Shown piece after piece: positions 1 to 11,600 of a stretch of DNA of 64,000 nucleotides. Made by a program: the position numbers and the translations under genes. Source of the DNA: Marthasterias glacialis (lineage: Eukaryota; Echinodermata; Asteroidea; Forcipulatida; Asteriidae); the NCBI GenBank assembly GCA_911728455.2, contig OU452230.1, positions 1,166,300 to 1,230,299 of the forward strand, given 5' to 3'. Numbering within the stretch: position 1 is the first letter of the stretch; each line of letters starts with the position of its first letter. Below the pieces are notes generated by a model. That model was not told the DNA's origin. It saw only the letters and a program-made list of their open reading frames with translations, and searched no databases.

Positions 1-414
1 ATCCATTGTTTGCACTTTTTAAAAGCTGGGACCAAAGTTTATTTCAAAGAGTAATGTGGAGGTGCCATCATACTGAAAAACATCTTGACAGCAGAATTAC
101 ATTAAACAGACGTCCCCCCCAAAAAAAAAAAAAAAATAATAAAAAAAAAATAATAATACAACTGTACAGAATAAGTAAAAATCATTTTAAAAATAATAGC
201 CTTCCTAAAGATAAATAAATAAAACAAAATAAAATTAAAAAAGTTCATAAATATATCCGACAAGACAAAAACCCTTGGCCCTACAGGACAATAGCAAATG
301 TATATAAAGCTGCAGGAGTAGTTGATTAAATAATGTCAACAATTAAATTTAGTTTTGAAACCCTCAGATAAGATAGTCATCATGGATATTGAAAACTAGA
401 GATATTGACTAATT

Positions 415-590
415 ATAGGGAGACCGCCAGCATTAGGGCTGGATCGCTCAGTTGGTAGAAAGTCGGTACATTAAGCCGGTGGTCGCAGGTTCAAATCCTG
501 CTCCAGTCAATTTTCTTTGTATACCTCAAAATTGAATTAAAAGATTTACCAAGTCAGTTTTTCTTGTGGTTTGTTGCTAGATATTAAAAA
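415..590 (+). repeat. tRNA-headed SINE, family B
   Basis: A tRNA-like A box (near 449) and a B box reading GGTCGCAGGTTCAAATCC are followed by an AT-rich tail. The same head and tail recur at 24318-24485 (plus strand) and, inverted, at 46052-46320 and 58080-58330. The recurrence with a shared tail marks it as a SINE rather than a functional tRNA gene; the anticodon arm is not well formed. Confidence 0.7.
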
Positions 591-1104
591 CAATAACCAT
601 TAAACCCTGTGTGGTTTCATGGAAGTTTTTTTTTAAAGTAAGAACTGTTATTTTGAGAACTTGTGTCGACATGAGTTGCCACTGAAGTTAATGTGTGAGG
701 ATTTTACCCTAAACCCTAACCATCCCAACCAATCAAAATCCTGTTGGACTGAGGACTGCACTAGAAAACTAGCCCAAATTCATGGCTGTGCTTACCACAT
801 CATTCTGTACTTGGAGGCACCATGTAAAGCGTGTGATTCAATGGGCAATAAGCGTAGAATTCCAGGGTAAGCAGAGCCATGAAATTGAGCCAAGCTATCA
901 TACTTTACCACAATAATCAATACACAATGTATTTTTAACGGTTACTTAAACATCAACTGAACATTTTGAAGGTTATTTTTTGTGAAACATCAAAGGATTG
1001 GAAAGTTCAAGGTTCAGAGCAATACATGTACCTTAGGCTTCCCTCGACTGAAAGAGGGGTTAGATACCAATGACTGGTATGATTAATAATCAATAAATAA
1101 TAAT

Positions 1105-1400
1105 ACAATTACTTGGGAGGCTAATCATCCTTACTGGCAGCTGAGAAGCTGAATTGTGAAGGATACGGCTGCACGTGCTCAAGCTGCTAGCATGCAAGGA
1201 CACCTTTGGCAGCCAGCCACATCAACCCATATATGAACCACTGAGCACATTTGATTTTTCCGGATGGCTTGGAGAAAAACCCTTGTGGTATAAGAGAACC
1301 AACGCAACTCTACTCACATAAGGCCCTTGCCAGAAATTGAACCAGGACCACATTGGTGAAAGGCGAGCGCTTTACGCACACACCACCCATGCCACCCATT
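1105..1400 (-). repeat. Possible tRNA-like SINE remnant
   Basis: On the minus strand the segment near 1340-1400 reads like a tRNA-derived head, including a B-box-like stretch that appears on the plus strand as GAAATTGAACCAGGACCAC. No second copy of the whole unit was recognised in the window, so the assignment is weak. Confidence 0.3.
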
Positions 1401-1559
1401 CAAATATTTCATAGAAACATTGATCAAACAATAGAAACTCGTTCTCCAGATGGAAATTATTCGTATCCAGAAATTAAACAAAAACATTACATACATTAAG
1501 TAGAACATTTCAGACAGAAGTTTGGGATGCTTAGAGATCCTAACCAGTCAAACTATAAT

Positions 1560-2125
1560 TGAGTATTGACCCCTGCACTGCCACCACACATGGCTGCTTT
1601 CTGCCTAGTGCCCATGGTCTACCATTTTGGGAGTCAAATTTAATGTGACGATAAAATGAGCATGTAAAACTGCGCACAGGGGCGGATCCAGTATTTTCCA
1701 AAAGGGGGGGGGGGGCGTGAAATTAACCGATCAAGCAGCAAATGATGATTGAAGGCAAGTTGTGGCGACTGCAAGCGCTTTGCGCGAAGCCCTAACAGCG
1801 TGCGGACCGGGGCCCTCAAATGTTCCTCAACAGCACACTCAAGCATGAACAGTTTTACATGTTTACAGAAGTACACTTTTCAATCAAATTAACCAAAAAG
1901 GGTCTCTCTTTCAATTGAATTTTTTTTTTCGAAAGGAAAAATATGGGGGGGGGGGGGACTGTGCGCACCTCATACCCCCCTGGATCCGCCCCTGGCGCAG
2001 GTTGCCTAAAATGCACACTACACTGTATAACACACAGGGAAACAGACTCCCAAAATGGCACAACTAAGATTAATGTAGTGATGACCTCAGCTGAAATGGG
2101 TCAATTAGCATGCCTTGTAACATAA
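1560..2125 (+). repeat. Repeat with inverted CCATTTTGGGAGTC ends, interrupted
   Basis: The inverted segments CCATTTTGGGAGTC (near 1622) and GACTCCCAAAATGG (near 2045) lie in a longer repeat that also occurs inverted and uninterrupted at 40300-40515, and partly at 47760-47885. The copy here is split by the TIR element at 1677-1994. In the uninterrupted copy the two halves are contiguous. Confidence 0.65.
1677..1994. mobile_element. TIR element (CAGGGGCGGATCCAG ends)
   Basis: A 318-bp non-coding element starts CAGGGGCGGATCCAG and ends with the inverse, CTGGATCCGCCCCTG. The 5-bp direct repeat GCGCA lies immediately outside both ends (1672-1676 and 1995-1999). It contains two long G runs. Ends of this kind are common on non-autonomous DNA transposons of marine invertebrates; the superfamily is not certain. 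It is inserted in the repeat at 1560-2125. Confidence 0.7.
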
Positions 2126-2456
2126 TAATAATAATAAATGAACACTTATCATGTTTATAAAGCTCTGGTATCCATCAATAGAAGGGAAGATGGTATTATG
2201 CAGTCCTCATTAAGTGAGTCTTGAGGGAAGTTTTGATCGAAGCCAGTGATGGAGAAAATTCAATCCGATCCGGTAAATGATTCCACAATGAAGGATCAGC
2301 AGAAGTAAACGATATCTCCCCCCATGACATTTTCGTCCGGGTTTCCCTTAAAATATGCTTATTATATTATTACATAACTGATAAATGAGAAAATAAAATC
2401 AGCTGTTGCAAACTGCATACAAACCAAAAGGACCTGTTGTATAAATGAAAAAAAAT

Positions 2457-2535
2457 GTTAACGGCCTCACGTTTCGACACTAGCAGAGTCTTTCTGAGAA
2501 AGACTCTGCTAGTGTTAAAATGTGAGGCCATTAAC
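2457..2535. repeat. 79-bp near-perfect palindrome
   Basis: Two arms of about 39 bp meet with almost no spacer around TTTCTGAGAAAGACTCTGC; they differ at about four positions near the outer ends. The outer ends read GTTAACGGCCTCAC and GTGAGGCCATTAAC. It is probably the core of a snap-back MITE. No target duplication was identified. Confidence 0.75.
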
Positions 2536-3780
2536 AATTTTTTGCATAACTGATTAGTGGACAAGCACATGTACTCTGCACCTAAAAATGGAGCAGTGAG
2601 TTAATTATTGCTTCATTTTAAAATAACAAACAGAATAATACAATTTTTCAGTTTGAACATTAAGCAAAGAAACTTTACAAAATAAGTTAACTATGAAATA
2701 CCAGCAACAAAAAAGCAGCTCAAACATATTATTCTCTCAAAATAATGTACAGAATGGAAACGTTGTTGTTAGTTGGAATGATTAAAAAGTCAATGCATAA
2801 GATCTTGAACTATCTGTGAATACAAAAGTAGACATTCTGGATGCATTTTTAAAATTCAATAAAATGAAAATTTACTGAGTGATTGTTTTTTGTTTTCTTT
2901 GGTTGTTGTAAATGATTCGGCAGTTGTTTCTACAGATGTTCAAATCTAATAAAAAACAATTGTAAACAACTTGAACAAAGCGTTGTCATTTTTTTCTACC
3001 CGATTCCCAGTGCAAAGAATTCTTATCACCGATGTTATCAAATTTATGCAGTTGACAATCCTCTGATCCTCTTGCACTATGATTCTGATATTTAACTAGT
3101 TTTGAGGACAATTCACAGAAACATTCTGGCTCACTGCAAATACAAAAATGTATCAAGTGAGATCTACGAAATAGAATCTTTTTTTTGGAACCACCTTTAT
3201 ACTTTTTATGAATAAAAACACATGCACACACACACACGTTTGTCGTCCTAGTCAATTTTTCTTTGGTTCAGTCCCCCTACAACCAAAATCTAACTGAGTA
3301 CCGCACAGTCTGTCAAACTAACCAGGTCCCTTAAATTAAAGTCTTCGATGACAACAGGTTGATGCTCTCACAACTGTTTGCTGAACCTATTATAAATTGA
3401 GGAATTCTCTTTAGTTTGTACACAAAATTCAAGCGAGGGCGTCCTTGTTCCGTCAAACAACAGGGATCCCTTTATTACAGTCCTTGTTGCCAAGAAGTTG
3501 ACATGCACAAAAACACAGACCCCAATAAAAGAAATAATAACACATAAATAACATTTAAATAATGTTCCATCATACATGTAGATGAAATACATGAAAACGT
3601 TCATGGCAAATCAACAGGCTTGTTGAAATTTGCATAAACACACACAGCCAATAAAGTCTGGTACCCGACTACCTTGACCATACATGTCATGTAAAAGTTG
3701 GTCATAAATAAAGAATCAGCTGAAACTAGACCTGTTACTTTCCTCGATTTGTTTTTTTAAATTATTTCATCTAAAATAAT

Positions 3781-3962
3781 GCTCTCCAGGAACGCCTACA
3801 CACACCCGGCCTTGCTCATGATGTGACGTCACTGGTAGAACAAGGAACATAACCAAAACATTAGGATTTCATTGCTACCAATAGCACAAGCATTTCTGAA
3901 CATTTCTCGTTCCACTTGTGACGTCACATGTAATACATTATGAGCAGGGCATTCCCAGAGAA
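3781..3962. repeat. Imperfect MITE-like inverted repeat
   Basis: The outer segments CTCTCCAGGAACGCC and GGCATTCCCAGAGAAC are inverted versions of each other, as are inner segments each carrying TGACGTCAC or GTGACGTCA and TGCTCAT or ATGAGCA. No coding capacity. The divergence between arms suggests an old copy. Confidence 0.5.
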
Positions 3963-6196
3963 CATTATTTTTTAAATGTATTAAACAAATTGGACACAAA
4001 ATAAATAAAATGGGTCAAAAATAAATTGAAAATAAAATAAATAGAAGGTGTCGCAAGGTGTATTTTCAGTTGATTTATCATTAATAACAAACTTTGACAT
4101 TGCATAATGGTCAAAGTAGTATGACTCATATCATTAATTATACCTTGAACATTCATTTTGATTACAGACTTGAGAACTTCTCCCACAAAACTGAAACTTT
4201 TTATTTTATAAAACATGAGAAAATTGTGTTTCTCAGTTCATACTTCTTGCAAATGAAATGTTTGTATTACTTCATCAGCAGTAGGAACAAAGTGTTTTCA
4301 CTGATAACTTCACACAGTTTGGCTTTATAATCACTTCCGTTTTAAGTGAAAACCAGCCAGTGAAAAATAAAATACAAACGACATGGTTCTTCAACATGTT
4401 CCCACTTAAGTGAACCGGCACTGCAACTGTTCGAAACAGAGAAGATTTGTTTTTCCCTCAAGACATTTGCGAGATTTGACTTTGTACAAGTGCCTTCTTA
4501 TGTGGCCCAAGCCTGAAATTTAATTGTGGTGGGGAAGGGTTGACGATAGATAGTGACTTTTCCTGAGAGAAGGCAACTGTCTCTAGAAAGTAAACATTCC
4601 TGCGGGACATCATTAAAAATAATAATAAAACCAGGAGCTAGGACTAGATGATGGAGAAAATCTTGAATTCTTTTTTTTATGCTCATTTATTAAAGCAGGT
4701 TAATGTAAATTTTAGCAAAATCGTTAAGTAGCCCGCCACATCTTATTTTATGTACAGCTTTATAACAGAACTATTATTTTCATCTGGCAGATTTAATTTT
4801 AATTTGTAACTATTTCAGAGAATAGAAAGATGCATAGCTTATATACATTATTATTTGCACATACTTTAATGTCATTATATACAAAACTAGTTATCTGAAA
4901 GCCCTTCTTGACTAATTAGAAAAAAAAAACTACTTTAAGGTTTGATAAGTTTGTAGAAAAACAAATATATGAATTTCACTCCAAGGATATTTCATGACAC
5001 TTGCGTACGTGAAGGTAAACACTCGTAGCCTTCGGCTGTTTTTTCATGGAACAAAAATGACAAATTTCATCATTTAAATGATCTTGAATGTTTCTTTATA
5101 AAGAAACAGAGATTCACACAAATAAGTAAAGTTTCTTTTCAAAGCATAAACTGTACATACAATGTTCTTTTCCTTCTTTTTGAAGGGTGGGGGGGGGGGC
5201 AAGGGGCTCTGACATTAGTGAGAAAATTTGGGTTTAATATTTCAACAAAAAATCTACCAATAATGCTGGTCTTATCTTTGCTTCAACAGTCATGTTTGTC
5301 ATACATGTAATTGAAAAGAGCATACAAAGGGGCACATTTGGTTAGCTTTATTATTGCTGTTTGTACCTATGTTTGGCTCTTAAATATGTCAAATGAAAAT
5401 CACATTTAACATGTTTAAGATCCAAATTATTCATGACGATTCCTTGTTCTTTGAACTGTAGCAACTTCATTTGACAGATGCTGCTCGCTTTTCTGAGCTA
5501 AGATTGTAACGTTCTTTTTCTTTAAAGCCGTGGACAACATAAGTTATTGTCAAAGACCAATATCCACACTTTAGACATGAAATAACTAACCTGTAAAAGT
5601 TTAAGCTCAATAAGTTTAAGTTTTGGACTGGCAAGATCACAACTAATTGTTTCACTTTCGAGCAAAAATATTTCCTGGGAAGTTTTCCACCATGACCATG
5701 TTTATACCATGTAAGTTATGTTCACATCTGTCAACATTTATATTTCTACTCTTATCAATGCTGTACACACCCTTTAAACCTTTAGAATATAGCGGCTGCA
5801 ACTGGCTTGAACCAAAACGTGTGTTCTTTCCCTTTAAAAAGTCAAAGTAACTTTAAACGTCATTCCTGAATACACATTTTCCAATGTACATGATGTATGT
5901 ACATATTTACATACTATCTCAATTTCTGAAACAAAACCAAATTTTTTATTTCGTATGATTTGTTTTCCAGTCATTTTTCCTGAGACAGTTGAGTAAAAAA
6001 ATCAACAAAATATCATTAGCCACATCTGGGCATATGGTTATGATAATATCATAAATGTTCTCTTTAACATTGAAAATGTTAGCACACAATCGTACTTCAC
6101 ACCAAATTTCCCTCCATTACATGCCCAACTGTACAAACTCAGATTCTACTAACCACTGACAATGACTATCGCAGGTGAAATGTTTGAGCTGTTTAA

Positions 6197-6483
6197 TCTA
6201 GTGAGGTTTGTGGAGACACCATACATGTAAATCTTTGTTGAGTTGTGGTGGTTCTGAAAAGAACCGGGGGGTTGACAGCACGATGTTTCGATCAGTATGC
6301 TTTGATCGTCTTCAGGAGAATACTGGACTCTGTTGCTGTATGCTGCTTAAACACTGCTGATGAGCTTTAGCTGACATACAATGCATATAGGCTTAGCTCA
6401 ACCACTGGCTCTTTTCAGAACCACCACAACTCATAGATGTATGTAAATTGCACAAGGTGTCTCTCCAAACCTCACTAGATTGC
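6197..6483. repeat. Inverted-repeat element with hairpin motif
   Basis: Arms of roughly 70 bp (about 6199-6266 and 6408-6483) carry AGTTGTGGTGGTTCTGAAAA and its inverse. Between them, on the minus strand, lies the motif CTGAAGA, then a 6-bp stem, loop and stem, then AAAC (6284-6316). The same motif in related flanks occurs at 14640-14720 and 15060-15150. Confidence 0.65.
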
Positions 6484-6902
6484 AGTCCAACCATGCAAGG
6501 TTTCAAATCTTACTTGAACTGATTACTTTTTTAGTGTTGGTCAAAAAAAAAACATAATACTGACATGACAGTACCAAGTTTCCCCACCTTAAGGCACTTT
6601 TACAAAATATTAATTACATTAGGAATTACTCAATTAAAAAAACCTAAAATTCCCTAAACTTGCCCTTAATCCTCTTTTAATTATCTAAAATTTAAATTTT
6701 AAATATTAACTACATGTATTAATAAACTAAAATGTTGTCACTGTTAGAAAGGTGTCTTGCTTGACGAGCTCCGCATTGCATGAAAATTATTGTTTGTTTA
6801 TATTGTTTCAAAGTAAACATTTCAATCACAACTTTTTTTTCTGGATGCAAAGCTACAGACTTGAAACGACTCCATGACCATGAAGTGTTAACTGCTGCAC
6901 AG

Positions 6903-6908
6903 TTTATT
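6903..6908 (-). terminator. Candidate OTUD7 poly(A) signal
   Basis: The minus strand reads AATAAA about 320 nt beyond the OTUD7 stop, the nearest canonical hexamer seen. Similar hexamers occur further out in this AT-rich flank, so this is only a candidate. Confidence 0.3.
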
Positions 6909-7224
6909 CGTTTTAATTTGCCAATTTGTAGCGTACTCCAAAACGATTCAAGTTTGAAAGATATGAAGCTGATGAACATTTTGGGTGCCTACTTAACTGT
7001 CTAATGTGAACCAAAGGTAAAGCAAAAAAAAACCACTGCAGATTAAAGAAACTGAAAAATAAGTTTAACTGGCAACTAGTGTTCGGACTAATTGAAAATC
7101 CTTACGCTCTTGGCAGTTGGCCAAAACACACACTTATGGCATACTAAGAAAAAGTGTAAAGTTTATATTTTGATTTTGAGCTGTACCAGTACATTAAGTC
7201 CAACCAGCAAGGCCACTATGTAAT

Positions 7225-8696
7225 TCATTTCCGGCCAGATTTTGCATTCTTCTTAACATCGTAACACTGGGAACAAAGGAAGTCTGTGCTTTCTGTACCA
7301 TAGAAATCACACCCTTTATTCTTACATGGCCTTGTACCCTTTGAAGACTTGGCCTTACCTGATGTTCCAAAGAGGCCCTTTGATTTTTTGCCAGCATCCT
7401 TTTTAGACAACTTTGGAGAATCCTTGGATGGATGAAGCAATGACGGGGCTTGGCTGGATTGAGGCACATGAGCTGAGAGCGGTCTCTGGGGTGAACGGGG
7501 TGAACGGGGTGACTGGGGCGACCTTGAACCAGCTGGCGCTGGTTGCGGCGACAGAGATGCCATGGTGGTCGAGTGATGAGGCTGCTGTGACACCACCTGG
7601 GCCGATCTAGCTATCTGGGGCAGCCTGTCGGGTTGCTGTGCTGGTGTTTGCTGGTAGACGCTTGTAGGCTGCAGTTGGTGAATACCTTGTGTGATGTGAG
7701 TAACGGCGCCGGATCTTTCATCATAACCTTGTTGCCTGTTGACAGGGACTTGGCGTGATGGTTGGACATTGACCTGATTGACTAGGACTGTTGACTCGAC
7801 TGGGGCGTCCAGCTGGTAGCCTTGCTGGTATCCTAACGGTCTAGTCTGGAAGCTTGCCGGGTTGGATAGAGGCTGATGGTACTGTGGACGTTGAGCCATG
7901 CCTAACAGTGACACAGGATTACTCTTTGTCTTTGTCAGTGGAGTCTGGTAATTATTCAGATGAGTTGGTTGTAGGTTGGATCGTCGGATAGGCTCAGGGC
8001 TCGGTTGCCTGTTTGAGTACCCCTGGTTCTGTCGCTGGTAGTTTTGGGGTACGATCTGGGGTGCTGGGTTGGTATGATAACCTTCTCGGGAGTAGGGATC
8101 AGTCCAATTAGCAGGAGGTGATACACGGGGGTTCTGATTAGAGCTTGTGAGGTGTTCTCGCCTTTGTCGGTCCTCTTCCCTCTGCAGTGTCTTCAAATGA
8201 CATTCATCTTCAAATCGCTGCTTGGCCTTGTCAATGTAATTCTTAATCATCTCATCTTGCAATTGATGTCGTCGTTCATTCAACTTAGCCCCGACAATAA
8301 TGCCCGGGTCTTCCAGCTCCGCCAGGGAAACAGGCCCGGTGCTGTTCTTAATGCCCGTTGAAGAACTTCCATTCTTTGTCTTTTCAAGTTTTGCAAAGTG
8401 TTTCAGTTTCCTGCCAAATGATCCCTGCCTGATCTGACTGGAACTGGGTATCTTCAAACCATTGGAAGACCTTGAGGAAGACTGCTCTGAGGATTCTTCT
8501 CTCCTCATATGTCGGATGGGTATCTTGACTAGGTTCATGTACTTGTCTAGGAGCCTTAGTTTATCTGTGGTACTTAGACTTTGATTCTTTTCTGCGTGGC
8601 TGTTGGATTTGGTATTCCATTGCCAAGCTGGACCAGGATCCACTGCAAACTGCACTGGCAGCAACTTGTGATCGCAGTCTGTGATTGGAATCACAA
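7225..8696 (-). CDS. OTUD7: OTUD7 exon 8: C-terminal half with A20 zinc finger
   Basis: Begins [20 protein letters not shown] (OTU end), continues [15 protein letters not shown], then a basic/serine linker, a helix-rich segment and about 250 residues rich in Gln, Pro and Ser with SPRSPRSPQ repeats. It ends in a CX4CX11CX2C A20-type finger ([20 protein letters not shown], then CY). The stop TGA is at 7225-7227. Confidence 0.95.
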
Positions 8697-11600
8697 CTAA
8701 AAAGACAAAAAGTAATTGATAATATTAATAATGACAATAATGAAATGTTTTCTTACAATTATACATTTTGGTTTATATATCTCTATCTTTCTATCTCCAT
8801 CTATCTATCTAAACCCAACCCACTGTGCCTGTATGTGAGCTTCTCCAACCCAGCCCAGCATGCTCCAGCCAAGTTCGTTACACATCCATATATCATATAT
8901 TTATCTGAATTATTGCGGTCCATCTCTGCCTTCAATGGTCAACACATCATGGGGTTGGCTCTAACAGATCAGTCTCATTTATCAACATGTTCAAAATGTA
9001 CATAAAAACCTTCAGAAATTAGAACATTTAGAAATTGACACACTACTCTACAGTGGCATGTAGTGGCCGAGCGGTCTAGCGCACTGGACTCAAGCTCTGG
9101 TGTTTCTGATCAGCAGAGTGTGGGTTCGAGTCCCAGTTGTGACACTTGTGTCCTTAAGCAAGACACTTAACCATTATTGCTTCGTCCTTCGGATGGGACG
9201 CCAAACCGTATGTCCCGTATGTTGTGTAATGCCATTTAAAGAACCAGAGAAAGAAACGTAAAAGAACCCAGTACACTTATTGTTAAGAGAAGGGGTTTGC
9301 TCTGGTGTTGCTCTTGTAGATTGCACCTTAGCACCTTGTAAAACTTGACAAGGTGCTAGATAAAATGGGTTTCATATTCATACAACTGTAACTCTGCATA
9401 CCCGTCAATCGCATAAAACAATGCAAATATCAGTGCCATGAGCGCTAATCTGTGGCAGATCCCAGCGCTTTATTGTGTTCATTATTATCATTATCGTTGA
9501 CTAAATTGGACCTTTCCCAGCTGTACGAACGACACAAGTAAACATTTCATAATCCACTCTACTCACCTGGAAGTGGAGACTGTGTCTCTTCTTGCCCCTC
9601 ATAGTCAACGATGTCTTGTTCCATGGGAACAAGGGCAGAGAAATGAGCAGTGTCAAAGGTCAGGACCAGTGGCGATATCTCACAGTCTCTGTAGGGGTTT
9701 TCTAATGGGAGATAGATTCCTCCGAAGGAGATAGGCGCGAAGGCTTCACCATTTGCATCCCTCAGCATGGTGTCCGAGACGATGATGATAGGCCTGCGCA
9801 GAATATGTGCCAAGACAAACACGTGGAATTCTTCAAGGCTTTCATAGGTCAATTCCTCTCCAAGCTCTGTGGGTGTGGGCGGCTTCTCTTCAGACAGTGG
9901 TGGTAAGGAGCCCCTGCTGTTTATATTCAAAAGTAAGGAGTTATTTTCAGTGGGTACTTTTTGGTTTATGATTGAAAAAGTCATCTCTTTTTTTTTTATT
10001 ACCAAATTTGGTTCAATAACTTCACAGTTCACCTGTTTGAACTGTGGGTTTCAATATTGCAAAATTACCAACTGTAATCACAATGGTTTTCAAATTGTGA
10101 ACAAATTTGTCTGTGCTATTGTTTTCCTGAACAGTGAAACTTTACAAAGAAACCTGTCTTGATTCATTTAAAAAGTCCCTGAAGTAAATATTTCTTAGGA
10201 ACATATTTTGTGCTACTTTCTAATCCCCTTAAATGTATGAATTGACATCCCATTTTGGTTAATTTTATTGAAAAGTTCACTTCTCCAACCATCTAAAAAT
10301 GTCCATGCTTTTCTGGACAACTGAGGGCGCTGTTGCTGTGATGTCATTTCAGGGAGACACTGTGGTTTTCTGTTACCATTCATGAACTCGAAAACCAACA
10401 AATTTGCTTATTAAACTGAAAAAAATGTTTCCAACAGTTTACGACAGCAAAATTTCCCAAATTTGTTCAGCTTTTTGTGCACAAACTAAATGCAACATTG
10501 AGGCATCTGCCCGATGTGACATCACACTTTTGCTCATGAATATGATATGTTACATAAAAACCCAAAAGGCACCAAAATAGCCTTGAAAATGGCAAAATGA
10601 AAATTGAAAATAAGGTTAAATGCAAAGGTGCATTTCCAATGATTGGGCCCTGTATAGTAAATGATTTTGTTGTGATTACCCTGTGGTTCCAGCCATTGGT
10701 GTTCTTGGTTCTGCCGAGGCTAAACGTAGTAAAGCCTTCCATTCCTCCTCCCACTCAGCTTCAGAGTATACAAGACCAGACTTGAGAAAAGCAAAAATAC
10801 AGAAACTCAAAAATCATTGAAGCCAATTTTTATTTCAACTGCTGCCCAATGAAAGAACTGATAAAAGACCTTTCTTTTGTTTACAAACATTGACCAACAT
10901 TTTGTATGGGCAGCCTTGAGTATCACAAAATGTATAAACTGGCTTGGCAAAAATATGCCCTTTTTATCAAAAAATATAAACGTTTTTTGAAGTGTAAGTT
11001 TACTTTTTGTTTTGAATAGTAAATTTTAATTATCATCAATATTTGATATAATTATTGGTTAAATAATAAACTGTTGTATATTTTGCAGTGAAGGCCGCCC
11101 GTACTACTGCCAACCACGATTGGCAAAACTTGCGGCTGTGATGCTTTTTTTTCGAAATTGTGGGTGGCTGGATCAAAAGAAATAACTGAAAAATCAAAAT
11201 TCATTTTTCAATTTAAATCATAGACAATGTGTCAAAAAGTTGTGTCTGTATACCCTTTCAGCATTTTGTAAAAACCATATGAGTAAATTTTAAAACCAGT
11301 AGCAAAAACAGAGCTATTACACATGCATACAACTTTTCAGCTGATGAGCTGTTTTTCTGTTTCATTATATTATATTTTATTTTTTAAATATAGTGTCATA
11401 GAAAACTGAAAAACACTGTACAAAGTTTTGTGTGCTTCGCAACTTCCTCTTACTGTTTGAACGACAAAGTCGCATTCCGGCAGCCAGGAAAAGCCATTGA
11501 AAACTCCCAGGCTGGGAGACAATTGATCTAAGAATTTTGAGGCATCACTTTGTTCTTGAGTGTATAGGACATATTGAATAGTCAGTCAATATTCAAAGTT

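Larger units (their letters stand above)
1..7224. other. Gene-free flank downstream of OTUD7
   Basis: No open frame here resembles a protein I recognise, and the longest are under 95 codons. The stretch is AT-rich and holds the SINE, TIR and palindrome elements listed separately, plus poly-A, poly-G and short CA runs. Part of the high-coordinate end must be the OTUD7 3' UTR, whose extent cannot be read from sequence alone. Confidence 0.7.

Noticed and set aside
435-510. Possible functional tRNA gene
   Set aside because: A and B boxes are present, but arms do not pair properly and the same head plus tail recurs at other loci, so it is a SINE.
6352-6375. CTGATGAGC as a hammerhead core
   Set aside because: No GAAA follows a stem at the required distance; only a chance match. 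The separate CTGAAGA motif is reported with caution instead.
7413-7610. Short plus-strand open frame inside OTUD7 exon 8
   Set aside because: Antisense of the Pro/Ser/Gln-rich coding region; no independent support.
9057-9135. Possible tRNA-Leu/Ser gene
   Set aside because: The tRNA-like part continues into a repeated SINE body found at several sites; no acceptor-stem closure.
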